From Doris montereyensis (taxonomy: Eukaryota; Mollusca; Gastropoda; Nudibranchia; Dorididae), in the NCBI GenBank assembly GCA_037039925.1, contig JAXRKP010000974.1, positions 74,501 through 138,500 on the forward strand: a stretch of 64,000 bases of DNA, read 5' to 3'. The notes under the pieces are model-generated. The model ran no database searches, had not been told where the DNA came from, and saw nothing but the letters and a program-made list of their open reading frames with translations. The position numbers were made by a program, and so were the translations under genes. Shown here piece by piece: positions 47,370 to 58,529 of this stretch; position 1 is the stretch's first letter; every line of letters begins with the position of its first letter.

Positions 47370-47700
47370 TTTGCTTTTTTATGATTTAGATTTAAGCCTT
47401 GCATTTGTATCACCTCTAAAGTATGATTCCTAATCTTTTTATAGATTATTGTCGGCTAAATTTGTGTAAACCACTGGCTTTTTTATGATTTAGATTTAAG
47501 CCTTGCATTTGTATCACCTTCTAAAGTATGATTCCTAATCTTTTTATAGATTATTGTCTGTCAAATTTGTGTAAACCACTGGCTTTTTTATGATTTAGAT
47601 TTAGATTATTTCAAATTTGTGTTGCATTTGTATCACCTCTAAAGTATGATTCCTAATCTTTTTATAGATTATTGTCTGAGTTTAAACCACTGGCTTTGTA
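47370..47700. repeat. ~108-bp tandem repeat, three copies
   Basis: In LYST intron 31. The unit contains ggcttttttatgatttagat, tttgtatcacctctaaagta and atagattattgtc. The third copy has an internal rearrangement near 47605. Confidence 0.88.
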
Positions 47701-47714
47701 TAATTGTCATAAAC

Positions 47715-48258
47715 CACTGTCTTTTCAATACAGCTTTCAATATAGTCTTGAGTTTCAATGCAGTCTTGTTGTTTCAATGCAGTCTTGTTTTCATTTTGTT
47801 TTCAATACAGTCTTGAGTTTCAATACAGTCTTGAGTTTCAATGTCTTGAGTTTTCAATACAGTTTCAATACAGTCTTGAGTTTCAATGCAGTCTTGAGTT
47901 TTCAATACAGTCTTGAGTTTCAATACAGTCTTGAGTTTCAATACAGTCTTGAGTTTCAATGCAGTCTTGAGTTTCAATACAGTCTTGAGTTTCAATACAG
48001 TCTTGAGTTTCAATGCAGTCTTGAGTTTCAATGCAGTCTTGAGTTTCAATACAGTCTTGAGTTTCAATGACAGTCTTGAGTTTAATACAGTCTTGAGTTT
48101 CAATACAGTCTTCCACAGTCTTGAGTTTCAATACAGTCTTGAGTTTCCACAGTCTTGAATTTCCAGTCTTGAGTTTCAATGCAGTCTTGAGTTTCAAAAC
48201 TTGAGTTTCAATACAGTCTTGAATTTCAATACAGCTTGAGTTTCAATACAGTCATTTA
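47715..48258. repeat. 18-bp minisatellite
   Basis: About 28-30 copies of gtttcaatacagtcttga, alternating with a gtttcaatgcagtcttga variant, and a few partial units. It directly follows the 108-bp repeat in LYST intron 31. ORFs across it are period artefacts. Confidence 0.94.
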
Positions 48259-49169
48259 GTAGATTTCAACTTGTTTGACACAGCTTAGGCATTTCAAAAT
48301 CCTTGCTGATATTGAAAACTTGAAGTGAAGAAATTGTCAACTCTTCACAAGGTTGGTTCACTTCTGAATTTCTGGATCCTGTAAGTATCTGAAAACAAAG
48401 GAAACGTTTATGCTAAAAGAGCATATGGGAACTTTGCATTCTTCTAGTGATGAGAGTAATAGTCAACGACCAAAATAAAAATGTAGTTGCTTTCCACACT
48501 TATCTATATTTAAGACTAAACAAGAAGCCATGAAATATGCAGCATACTTCTGTTTTATGTATGTGGATGTAATGAGCAGCAATTGTCATATAAACATGGA
48601 ACTTATTAAATGATAAGCGATTGCCTTAATTGCTTAAAACATATTTAAAATGGATTAATAATTACAGCAATTGGCAAACACACACACACTGGTACTTTAG
48701 TTGATATATAAATATACAAGCACACATACTTATTTAATACATTTTATACACACACACACATGCATGCATTAATACCTATAATTTCTAAAGGATAGAAGCT
48801 TCTCTCATTATTTTTACATTAGTTAACATGAATAGAATCACAGGGCTTGAAATTTGCTATAATTCTACAATATGCTTTAAAACGCTTTCAACCACAGTCA
48901 GATTAGATAATTGTCACTGCTATGGTCATCTGTGCAAGCTTATCAGAAATGATTCTAAATTTTTGTAGTTATTCAAGTGAACGTTCATGCATGATATGTT
49001 TAACTTAGGGCTTGAATGTTTTTGTCAAATGGTCTATCAAATTGAATTGATTTAGTTTACTGCCAGCAAATCATGATCTCCGTAGAGCTTTTGTCAGTGC
49101 AAACCTGGGCTGGATGAGATTTTCTTATAAAATTTAACTTCTGTGCTACTTGATCTGTCTTTAGTACTC
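48259..49169 (+). other. LYST intron 31, middle part
   Basis: AT-rich with short CA runs near 48681 and 48750. No exon found, though a LYST exon could be expected somewhere between exons 31 and 32. Confidence 0.45.
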
Positions 49170-49325
49170 TCCCTGCAGGTTGTCAGTGGGTATTGCTGAT
49201 AGGTCCTACTTCTTCCCTTTCCTTCTTTCACATATTAATCTATCATCTTACTGTTTCTTCTTAATTCATCCTGAGATCACCGCAATGGTGGACAGGGTAC
49301 ATTACAATGAAACAAACAAACTCTC
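49170..49325 (+). repeat. ggtaggtcctac-family repeat, near full length
   Basis: gctgataggtcctacttctt, cctgagatcaccgcaatggt, ggacagggtacattacaatg, aaacaaacaaactc. LYST intron 31. Confidence 0.8.
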
Positions 49326-49624
49326 CTTGTTTGACTCCTACTCATATCTCTGTGTATGTATTAACTAAAAAAAACCCCACCATATTATAAAGTGATAAAA
49401 AATAAGACGTAAAGCAGAACTTCAGTAAGTGAAGCACAGATGGGAGGTAATACCATATGTGGACTATACATTTGAATAGCAATGTTTTAGCACTAGCAGT
49501 CATAAGACTGTTTGTCATATAGAAGTATAAAGATGTGTAGAACATACATTTTATCAAGAAGATTGTCATTGTGATATAGCATTCAAACATTTGTTTAATA
49601 AAAAATTATTTTAAAGTTACTCCT

Positions 49625-49925
49625 GAGGTCTTTTAGCTTAAAAAGTTGGGAGATGTTCCCAGTTGAGTTGTGTTCAGGCTTAACAAGTGATATAAGATCA
49701 TCCCCTGGACAGGACACTAGACCATTGGAGGCTTTAACTCCCCAGCTATTGCCAGTACCCATTTGTACTAGGTTAAGGAGGAAAAACATATTTTCACCAG
49801 CTATTGTCAGTACCCAGTTGTACTAGGTTATGTGAGGAAAAACATGTTAAGTGTCACTCTAGGACACTAGTTAAGTCTCATCAAGATAAGGTTTTTAAAC
49901 TCATGACTGTGTGGTCCAAAGTCCA
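49625..49925 (-). mobile_element. SINE-like element related to second family, minus
   Basis: On the minus strand it contains gtgtcctgtccagggga and gtactggcaatagctgggg, like the 3' body of the second SINE family. A segment (ccagctattg...gtactaggtta) is present twice, near 49743 and 49798. A decayed tRNA-like head is at right (tttttaaactcatgactg). LYST intron 31. Confidence 0.6.
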
Positions 49926-50654
49926 GCTGTCTATTTAATAAATGACTCCACTTGTTAACTCATTATTGTATTTTTATGGAGCGGCTGGTGATCATTGTGA
50001 TGTTGTTTGTAATTCAATGTGTCGTATAATTACATTGTCGTCACCCTTGAGCTACCTATTGTCATTGTACTATCCTGCTTATCCTCTTTTCATACCTTTG
50101 TGGTTATGTGGTGTTATCGCTTTGCTAAAATTTAAATAATAGGAGTTTAACCCTCATGATATTAGACATTTGTGGATTAGTGTTACTTTGGGACCAGAAC
50201 CAATAAAATGATTAAAACCTGAACTCACTAACTGTTGCCCCCCACAGTGCATCACCCTTAAAGAATTTAACCTACAAGTTGAAAACCCTCACCTACCCAC
50301 CCCAAAAAATACTCAACAACAAAAGAGACAGAAGCAAGATAAAACAAACAATGCTGAAACAAAAAATGAAAAGAAGAACAGATTAAAATCCCCAAAATTA
50401 ATACCTGATTTTCTTTTAGTCACGATTAAAAGGAAATAACAGTGTAACTGGCAAAATTTTCAGGAAACTGCAAATTAAGATTCAAGGCTTAAAATTTAAT
50501 GTAAATGATTGAAAAAAGATATTGCTTGGAATTTGTGGAAAACATTTATTAGCACTAATAACTTTTGATATCTGAAACAATTTATGTCATGGCTTTATGC
50601 ACAAAATGTTTTCTATGTTTTATTTGCTTTTCCTTTGCTTTTTTCTCCTTCTGC

Positions 50655-51155
50655 TGTCTTTCAATACCAAGACTTGCTTATCTCCCTTCAAAGTAAATGC
50701 TGTCTTTCAACACACAGACTCACTTATCTCCTTCAAAGTAAATGCTGTCTTTCAATATCCAGACTTGCTTATCTCCCTTCAAAGTAAATGCTGTCTTTCA
50801 ATACACTGACTTGCTTTTATCTCCTTCAAAGTAAATGCTGTCTTTCAATACACAGACTTGCTTTTATCTCCTTCAAAGTAAATGCTGTCTTTCAATACAC
50901 AGACTTGCTTTTATCTCCATTCAAAGTAAATGCTGTCTTTTCAATACACAGACTTGCTTCTTTATCTCCATTCAAAGTAAATGCTGTCTTTCAATACACA
51001 GACTTGCTTTTATCTCCTTCAAAGTAAATGCTGTCTTTCAATACACTGACTTGCTTTATCTCCCTTCAAAGTAAATGCTGTCTTTCAATACCAAGACTTG
51101 CTTTTTATCTCCCTTCAAAGTAAATGCTGTCTTTCAATATCCAGACTTGCTTTTT
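50655..51155. repeat. ~48-bp minisatellite
   Basis: In LYST intron 31, about ten copies of a unit: aagtaaatgctgtctttcaa, tacacagacttgcttttatc, tccttcaa. Small indels (ccttc, cattc, cccttc) vary the unit length by one or two. Confidence 0.93.
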
Positions 51156-51611
51156 TTTTCTTTCTTTTTCTCTCCAATTTGTGGGCACTTTGCATCATAA
51201 CTCTGATTTTTTCAAAAACAATTTTGAATTATGTAAAAGAAATCAAGACTGAAGATAGAATTATCACTGCTGCATAAGTGCATATTGATATCAATCAGAA
51301 AATTGCAATATTTCAAATCATCCAGACTAAAAGCATTTTAACATGACCTTTAATACAAATTTTCTGTGTTGTAAAGATTAAATTATTTTAAGTAGACAAA
51401 AATCCAATTAAATGCATGTAAGGATAATTTTCCTTTTGATTTTTAAGTCAAATAATTATTTGTAAGGAGAAAACAAAAAAAGAAATGAGAAGATATAAAG
51501 TTTTAATTCAGGTGTGGGATTGCTATTGACGCCTGAACGTAATCGCAGCTATTCATATCTTGGGCTCGATGTTTTACAATTTTTCTCCCTTTTTCTGCTT
51601 ATTTATTTCAG

Positions 51612-52066
51612 CTCTCAGTTTTGCAAACCTTCCTCTACCCTTTCAAGAAATGCTTGTACCCACCAATCATTTTCCTCATCTTCGTTTAGTCCCACCTCAT
51701 CCCTGGCCCACCACCCTCCGTCTTCTGTTGGCACTGACCTGAGCAGAAATTTGCCAGATCAGAATTTACCATCCTATTTACTGCATAGGAGTGCCTTTTC
51801 CACCTCTGACATGGCAGATTTTCTCTCAGTTCATACCCAGGAAGACGGACTGCTCCACAAACTGGAGTCAGATCTAACCAGTTCAACTCAATTGACAACC
51901 TCGAGTAGAACTGGCGTGGAGAGAGGATCCAATCAGAAGCCTTCACTGTTTGCCAGCATCTTCTTGAAGCAAAAGAAGTTAATTTATTCACCATTGAGCC
52001 AATCAGAATTGCTGGACAGATTTAAGAAAATCTTGATCATGGCAACGGATCTAGCCATCATGTTTC
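51612..52066 (+). CDS. LYST: LYST exon 32
   Basis: Acceptor tttatttcag; 455 bases of intact frame. It begins with a Ser/Pro-rich part (TDLSRNLPDQNLPSYLLH) and ends with LSQSELLDRFKKILIMATDL and AIMFR. The latter matches AQTESLLMKMRSVANDELHV and MMQRR of LYST. Donor tttc|gtgagt, phase 1. A short exon between 46498 and 51611 may be missing, since the human AVALQLRVLQAAMEFI segment was not found. Confidence 0.88.
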
Positions 52067-52314
52067 GTGAGTGATTCACATTAAAAATACACGTATAAAT
52101 ATAAATATATTCTGTGATACTTTGTCATCCTAAACTCATTATAGCGATGAACATTCACAGTTTGTCTTTGTCTCATAAACTCATTATAAACAGCAAAAGA
52201 TTTCATGCAATGCTTGGGGTTGTGAAGGTTAAAGGTGAAGGGAGGAAGGGGGAGGGGAAGGAGAGGTCAGTGAGGATGTTTTTTTTCTTTCATTTCTTCC
52301 CTGAACCTTTTTTG

Positions 52315-52460
52315 GTTCTTGGCTTGAGGTTCAAATCCTAGCATGATTTACCAGTATTCCCAGCATCACATCCAAGGTATACTGAATCTTGCTTCTAGTC
52401 GTACAAAGGGAGATTGAAAACAAACTTCAAGGTTTCATGTACATAAATTGTGCTCATTAA
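52315..52460 (+). mobile_element. SINE head fragment
   Basis: B-box-like gaggttcaaatcctagc followed by a short body. The A-box side is weak. LYST intron 32. Confidence 0.45.
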
Positions 52461-52679
52461 AGTTCCTTTGGCATTTGGAAGTGGGCTGTGACAGAGTCTG
52501 AAAGTCTTAGCCAAACTGCAAAATCACTGCTAATGCTGGATGTTTCTGAATAACAAAATTAACAAATAAGCTACTTTTTATCAATGTTCTATTATTATTG
52601 TCTTTTCCTATCCCGGATCACCCTGATGTCAGCTTCAATGACCATGACTTAGTTATAATCAAGGTGTTATTCAAATTGT

Positions 52680-52850
52680 GGTGTGGGCGGGTGGTTTAAG
52701 TGATCGTTGCTGGTAGGTCTTACTTCTTTTCTTTCCTTTTACTCTTTCACTTCTCTTATATCTTGCTGTTTCTTTTTAATTCACCCTGAGATCACCACAA
52801 TGCTGGACAGGCAAATTTCACATTAAACAAACAAACAAATTACCCATAAT
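52680..52850 (+). repeat. ggtaggtcctac-family repeat, near full length
   Basis: gtgggcgggtggtttaagtg, ttgctggtaggtcttacttc, ttcaccctgagatcaccaca, cattaaacaaacaaacaaat. LYST intron 32. Confidence 0.8.
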
Positions 52851-53105
52851 ACTATCAAACATATTTGAACACAAACTCAAAATATCGGAGACATTTCAAA
52901 TTTATTAAGAAGCAATCATGTTAGACTACTTTAGCTTGTAAATTTTTGGGTGTATATTTAGATTTATCTTTTGTTTAAAAAAAAATGAAGTAGAAAACTT
53001 TTCATTCATGTGAAAATTCCAACAGCCTTTTCTTACCTTGTTTTTATCAAGCCATTGATTTATTCAACTGAACATTTAAACAATATTTGTGTGGGCGCAT
53101 TGCAG

Positions 53106-53237
53106 CTCGCACTGACAAGCAGAGGCCCCTTGAACAAAGAGGCCTGCCACTGTTGTGTGGATCCAAACCTCAAAGCTTGGAAGACAATTATTTGAAGCAC
53201 CTCTTTGATAAAGTTTTCCAGTTTTACCAGCAACCTG
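53106..53237 (+). CDS. LYST: LYST exon 33
   Basis: Acceptor cattgcag, donor cctg|gtgagt. It encodes LEQRGLPLLCGSKPQSLEDN and YLKHLFDKVFQFYQQP, matching the SSVFNPFQKEIFTYLVEGF region. It joins exon 32 in phase. Confidence 0.85.
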
Positions 53238-53530
53238 GTGAGTATTTTCAATTGTCATACTCCCAATTTGATCTAAGCCAATTTGATCCAATATGATCTA
53301 AGCCAATTTGATCTAAGCCTATGTCTTTACAGCCAGAACTTACAAAGGCATAATTTAAAATTAGACTGTTAAAAGTTGTAAGTAAACAAGATAAGGCTTT
53401 GACATTTCTCAGAAAACAAGCAATGTCCAATACAATTATGATATTGTATCAATTTCAATTTGATTTAGTCGTAAGAATTGATTGTTATGCAAATTGTATC
53501 TCAAACTTGATACCCTGTTGTTATTTTCAG

Positions 53531-53602
53531 AACAAAGATTTTATGTCATCGAAAAAGAAGAATCCAATCACGTATGGTGCGAAGGATGTACTTAGAATTC
53601 AG
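53531..53602 (+). CDS. LYST: LYST exon 34
   Basis: It encodes NKDFMSSKKKNPITYGAKDV and LRIQ, like SSKASGSKQQWTKILWSCKE and FRMQ. Acceptor ttattttcag, donor cag|gtagct. The matching frame is phase 0, but exon 33 ends in phase 1, so one base is off. Confidence 0.78.
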
Positions 53603-53984
53603 GTAGCTTATATTGATTTCAATGCAATTTTTTTTATTATCAAACTATTGCACATGGTTCTTTATCTTCATTCGTTCTTTATAAAAGTAGCTAAAATAAT
53701 TGTCAAAATGCAGTATTTTTCTTTTCCTTTATTACATTTCATACAAATTTGAAAAGAACAGTCAATGACTAAAAGTGTGAAAAGGATAAAGATTGTTGTA
53801 GTCTCCATAGTCTCATTTAATTGAATGCTCAATATCAGCTACTCAGGAGTATACAAAAAACTCCAAACTGAATATTGAAATCTTTACTGTATTATTATCT
53901 ACCTAGATATAAGGAGCATCCTAATACAAGAGGATATAGAGGATCTAGAATCAAAATAAAAGATTAGCTGTAAGTTTTTATCTC

Positions 53985-54300
53985 CTGGTTGAGTGGATGG
54001 TCTTATGGTAGTCAGCTGGGCTTGGGACCATGAGTTTGCAAGTTTGAATCCTAATTTCACCAGGTCTGATTTGTCCTGGGAAAAGAAACGTGACAGGTTC
54101 AGCTATATCTCCCTGTGACAGCCCACTGTTCTGTCTAATGGCGAATCTATTATCATCAACTTTGTTTTAAAGGACAGAAACCAAGATAATGGAGTTGCCC
54201 AGAGTGAAGTTGAGTTTGGACATCAATTCAAATGACAGGCGATCTCTGAAGAAATACAAGGATCTAAACTCTAAACCTAAGGCTCAGTTGAATTTTTAAT
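53985..54300 (+). mobile_element. tRNA-derived SINE-like element
   Basis: Head ggttgagtggatggtcttat with tagtcagctgggc and B-box-like aagtttgaatcctaat; a body follows with ctgtgacagcccactgttc. LYST intron 34. Related to, but diverged from, the second SINE family. Confidence 0.6.
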
Positions 54301-54543
54301 GTGAGGGTTTTTCCAATTTTATTTGTTATTCTCATTTACTTGCTTCTCATATCCTGCAAAGATTCTAAAATTTCAAGTCGTACTTTGTAGAAAATAGGAA
54401 AAAGAAAAGATGTTTATATAGGTTGTTTTTTTCAGATGACTGTTGAAGCAATGTTAATGTTTATATCAGGTTGTTTTTTCAGATGACTGTTGAAGCAATT
54501 TTATATAATGTTTGTGTCAAATTTTCTACAAATCTGTGTTTAG

Positions 54544-54675
54544 TTCACCAGACTTTTGCTGTGTATGATGTCCTGCAAAGTGGACTTTGAGCTAAGGGCA
54601 TACACTTTGGATTTTATAATGACAGAACCACGTGCCACAGATGCCATGAAAATGCTCCTCTCAGATCAACAAGTG
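54544..54675 (+). CDS. LYST: LYST exon 35
   Basis: It encodes FTRLLLCMMSCKVDFELRAY and FIMTEPRATDAMKMLLSDQQ, aligned to LGRLLVHILSPAHAAQERKQ and EPNHQEILRDCLSP. Phase 0 at both ends; donor gtg|gtgaga. Confidence 0.94.
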
Positions 54676-54847
54676 GTGAGACAACCATTTATTCCATACC
54701 ATACATAAAGCCTTGCTGCTTTTGTTCTCAACAATTTTCAGGTCCCTTTGATACTCAAATTCATGTTCTTTTGAAAAAGAATATCTTCTGTGAAGTCAGA
54801 AATACTCATTCTAATCCAGATAAAAGATATGATTCAGTTTTTTCCTA

Positions 54848-56507
54848 CATACGAGGTGGCATCAAAAAGTTCCTGTACTGTTTGTATAATATTGGAATGA
54901 TAAACTCTAATCACTGACGTACATAGTCTGAAAAAGAATGGACATCTGTGTGCACACCTAATCACATGGTTTGATTTTGTTGGTTCTCAAATGGATACTA
55001 CACATGTTTTGGAGAGTGACCCTAAGGACTCAGCTGTGCTTTTGTACACTGCTTCGTTCTTCCTCCTCCTTCTTAGATGTCATCCTTTCTTGAGTCTGAG
55101 CTCTTAATGACTGTTGAGTTAGAGCAATGATCAAACATCAAATTTTGTGTTAAACTAGGTAAAACCGCTGCTTAAACCCTTGAAATGATAAAAAGGGGTC
55201 AAAAGCGATGCTGCTTTGCGCCAAACTGCTTGCTTTGAGTGGCATTCACGATTCAAGTGAGGCAGAACTTTACTTGAAGATGATGACAAGTGTGGACACC
55301 CTTCGATAAGCACAATGCAGGAAAATTGAAGGAAATTGCAAGGATTGTGTGCCAGGATCATAGAATTATGATACAGAAAGTTGTCATCATGGTCAATATG
55401 TTAAATGAATCAGAGCAGTCAGTCCTAACAACCAATTTGTGCCAAGATTGTTGACCCCGGAAAAAAATCTGCATCGTGTTGGAAGTCTGCAAAAATCTTC
55501 TTCTGATAATCAAGGAATCACACAACCTTCGTGTCTAGGCTCATAAGTGATGCAAGTTGGATTTATGGCTGCGACCCTGAAACAAAACAGCAATTTTCAC
55601 AATAGATAGAAGGCCCACAATCTCTTGGACCAAAAAAAGTGAGAATGGGGAGGAGTGCGAAAACACGCTCATTGTTTTCTTTGGCATTCATGGAATTGTG
55701 CACAATGAATTCATACCCCAAGGACAGATTATCAATTCTGATTTCTATTGTGAGATTTTGAGAAGACTGAAGGAGGATGTCTTTTGATTTGATTTGATTT
55801 TACCCACATCCACAACTAAGGTGATCTCAGGGTTTTTGGTAGGATTTTTATTTTTGCCCGGACTGCCCTGTAAACAGCCAAAGGATCTTTAATGTGCACA
55901 GAGTGTTGTGATCTGCATACGTGACCTCCTTTTCATTGTCCATCTCCAATGGGACAAGGTGTCGATCCACCTACCTGGACCAGGGGGTAGATTTTGCTCG
56001 AAAAAACTAGAGAAATTTTTTCAACCGTTGACAGGACTCGAACCTACTACTTTTGGTCGAGAGGCTGACACCTTGCTTCTGGACTACCGAGCACCCGGCA
56101 AGATGTCAGATGCAAAATACCTGAACCTTTGCGTGATGGCAACTGGTTGCTCCAGCAGAGCAATGCGTCTGCCCACACTGCGCTACAAACTTGTGATATT
56201 TTGGCCAAAAACAACATGACTGTTGTTCCCCATCTACCTAACTCACCAGGTTTGGCACCTTTTGACTTTTTCCTGTTCACGAAGATGAAAATTTACCTGT
56301 GGAGGCAATTCAGCATGAAACACAAGTAGTCCGACAGGCTCACAGAAAACGACTTCCAAAAGGTGTTTGATTCATGGCAGATATGCTGGCAGTGGTGTAT
56401 TAACGCCCAAGGAGACTATTTGAAGGAGATGGAGGTGAAATGTAAATTATGTATATTATTTAGCATGTATTGACATAGTTCGGAACTTTTTGATACCACC
56501 TCGTATG
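54848..56507 (+). mobile_element. Mariner-family DNA transposon, decayed, with nested SINE
   Basis: In intron 35. Terminal inverted repeats of about 25 bp (acgaggtggcatcaaaaagt at left; the reverse complement with one mismatch at right) are flanked by TA. Between them lie remnants of a mariner transposase on the + strand: WIYGCDPETKQQFSQ, a stop, QSLGPKKVRMGR, FFGIHGIVHNEFIPQGQ, then after an insertion SNASAHTALQTCDILAKNNM, VPHLPNSPGLAPFDFFLFTK and KMKIYLWRQF. The HDNAxxHTA and SPDLAPCDFFLFP boxes of the family are recognisable but altered, and several stops are present. The coding part is split by a SINE at about 55778-56096. Confidence 0.92.
55778..56096 (-). mobile_element. tRNA-derived SINE nested in mariner
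   Basis: On the minus strand it begins with a tRNA-like head with an A-box-like tagtccagaag (56076-56087) and a consensus B box ggttcgagtcc (56034-56044). It ends in an atcaaatcaaat-type tail at the left side. The flanks ggatgtc and agatgtc look like a short target-site duplication. It is the cleanest copy of this family in the window. Confidence 0.85.
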
Positions 56508-56868
56508 TATGTCAATTATTAAGCTTTTAAACTTTGAAACCAAATTGTTGATTGTTATCTTGAGATTTTGCCTCAATAGATTCAAGCAGTGATATGACTT
56601 TCATAGCTGACTTTATTTTCAGATGTGAAGAAATCACTGGTAAGAGGGCCTTTAAAAACAGAAAGGTGTTTTCTTTCATTTTTATCTTTTGCTCATTCTG
56701 TTAACTTTATCATTTTCTTTAACCTTTTTCATACCTTGAGATTGCAAAGTTAAGTCCCTTTCTCTTGTCTGTCAACTTATTGGCAAAGTTTGAGATATCC
56801 ATTAAAGTAAGGTCTATATAAATTCCTACTCTAACAATCTTTCTTCCTTGTCTATTTTCCTTGTTCAG

Positions 56869-57042
56869 GGAAGTGAGCTGAGTTACCACCTGTACAACCT
56901 GTTGACCTCTTGGAAAAATTGGCTCAACGTGGCACAGAGAGAAAACGGCTTTGCCTTAATGCAGTTACTGCGGGGTGCTGGATTTAGAATCATCTCCCCG
57001 GATGCCAACCTTCTTCAGTCAGAAGTTGATGCTCTTGTCGAG
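56869..57042 (+). CDS. LYST: LYST exon 36
   Basis: It encodes SELSYHLYNLLTSWKNWLNV and FALMQLLRGAGFRIISPDAN, matching AKLVLYLSELIHNHQGE and LLMNALKLCGHKCIPPSAS. Acceptor ttgttcag, donor gag|gtaaaa, phase 0 at both ends. Confidence 0.94.
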
Positions 57043-57139
57043 GTAAAACCTGTGGCAGATGCTGATAGAAAAGAAAGTAATGAAGTATAAAAAAAAACAA
57101 ACCCCAAAGCTATTTCTAATATTTACTGTCAAAATTGTC

Positions 57140-57610
57140 TCTGGTTCATACAGTCCTAGATACAATGTGAGAACTATCAGGTTACACACAGTCCTAGAAA
57201 CAATGTGAGAACTATCAGGTTACACACAGTCCTAGATACAATGTGAGAACTATCAGGTTACACACAGTCCTAGATACAATGTGAGAACTATCAGGTTACA
57301 CACAGTCCTAGACACAATGTGAGAACTATCAGGTTACACACAGTCCTAGACACAATGTGAGAACTATCAGGAACTAGACACAATGAGAACTATCAGGTTA
57401 CACACAGTCCTAGACACAATGTGAGAACTATCAGGTTACACACAGTCCTAGATACAATGTGATGTGAGAACTATCAGGTTACACACAGTCCTAGACACAA
57501 TGTGAGAACTATCAGGTTACACAGTCCTGAGTCCTACTTTTATACAATTGAGAAATCAGGTTACACACAGTCCTAGATACAATAATGAGAACTATCAGGT
57601 TACACACATA
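57140..57610. repeat. 38-bp minisatellite
   Basis: In LYST intron 36, starting about 100 bases after exon 36. About twelve copies of acacagtcctagacacaatg, tgagaactatcaggttac. The right edge has several damaged units. Confidence 0.93.
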
Positions 57611-57902
57611 ATTCGTATAAATTAAAGAATCGATACTGAGGGAGGGGAATGAACTGCTCTATCCAATAATTCATTAAACTGGACTTGTGCCCCCCCCCTC
57701 CTCCCCTCCCCTCCCTCCCTCCCAATACTTGATTTGTCCTTTGTCACCATAGAGTACATGCCCTGTCATATGGATTTACGTCATGCTCTTTCACTTGTTG
57801 TAATTAAAATTTGTATTATGTAGATCATTAGCGTACAGAGAAGAAAGACACATTATTTACTATATAATGATAATTTTTCATGTGTGTTTGTTTCTCTCCA
57901 AG

Positions 57903-57979
57903 CATATGAAGATGATTGACATTAAATTCAAAAGGGAAAATGATATGTGTGTCCAGAAAAGAGCAACTTTGATGACAAG
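57903..57979 (+). CDS. LYST: LYST exon 37
   Basis: It encodes HMKMIDIKFKRENDMCVQKR, comparable with DLIKMIKEEQKKYETEEG. Acceptor ctccaag, donor acaag|gtaata, phase 2; an Arg codon is completed by exon 38. Confidence 0.9.
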
Positions 57980-58109
57980 GTAATATTTTTTTATTCTTTC
58001 TCCTCTTATTATATTATTTTAATCCACCTCTCATGGGTTTATATCGTAAATTATAAAGGCATATGAAAAAGGAAAATGTAAACTGAGAGGAAATTGAATT
58101 AATATCTAG

Positions 58110-58232
58110 ATGCTGCTAGTAATCCTACTCCTTTTCACTACTTTACTTTTTTCTCATCTTGCCTTTTCTACTTAATTCATCCTGACATCAATGTATGTGG
58201 TGTACTAGATAAATTGCATTAAAATGAACAAT
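58110..58232 (+). repeat. ggtaggtcctac-family repeat, diverged
   Basis: atgctgctagtaatcctact, cttgccttttctacttaatt, catcctgacatcaatgtatg. It ends about 60 bases before LYST exon 38. Confidence 0.65.
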
Positions 58233-58295
58233 CATGTCACTTTTGTTTTTTTCACATAACATTGCCTGTCTGCTATCTTCTCTCACGTTTAACAG

Positions 58296-58483
58296 AGTGT
58301 CCACAAAGTTTGACAAAACTCTTCGCCGCGTCACTGACCAAGCCATGCAGGTGACCCAGTCTGTTACAATGCTTCAAAATGAGAAACGCAAGAAGCTCAT
58401 TGCTCACATCAAGAGTGCCATGACTGCTGAGATCCAGCTGAAAAGCAGTGGCATGAAATTGTACAAAATCTTACCCATGAAAG
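58296..58483 (+). CDS. LYST: LYST exon 38, ends at a GC donor, one frame break
   Basis: It encodes VSTKFDKTLRRVTDQAMQVT and NEKRKKLIAHIKSAM, matching [20 protein letters not shown] and NERKKVIQHIRGM. After LKS the frame shifts near 58445 to QWHEIVQNLTHER, the counterpart of HWQELIQQLTHDR. That frame ends cleanly at gaaag|gcaagt, a GC-type donor, and completes an Arg codon in exon 39. Confidence 0.9.
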
Positions 58484-58529
58484 GCAAGTTATAGGAGATC
58501 ATTGATCTGATGATTGTTTTAGCTCAATT

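Noticed and set aside
47672..48197. Repetitive ORFs of about 100-130 codons on both strands
   Set aside because: 18-bp period is divisible by three, which keeps frames open by chance.
50584..51074. Several overlapping repetitive ORFs
   Set aside because: 48-bp minisatellite, period divisible by three.
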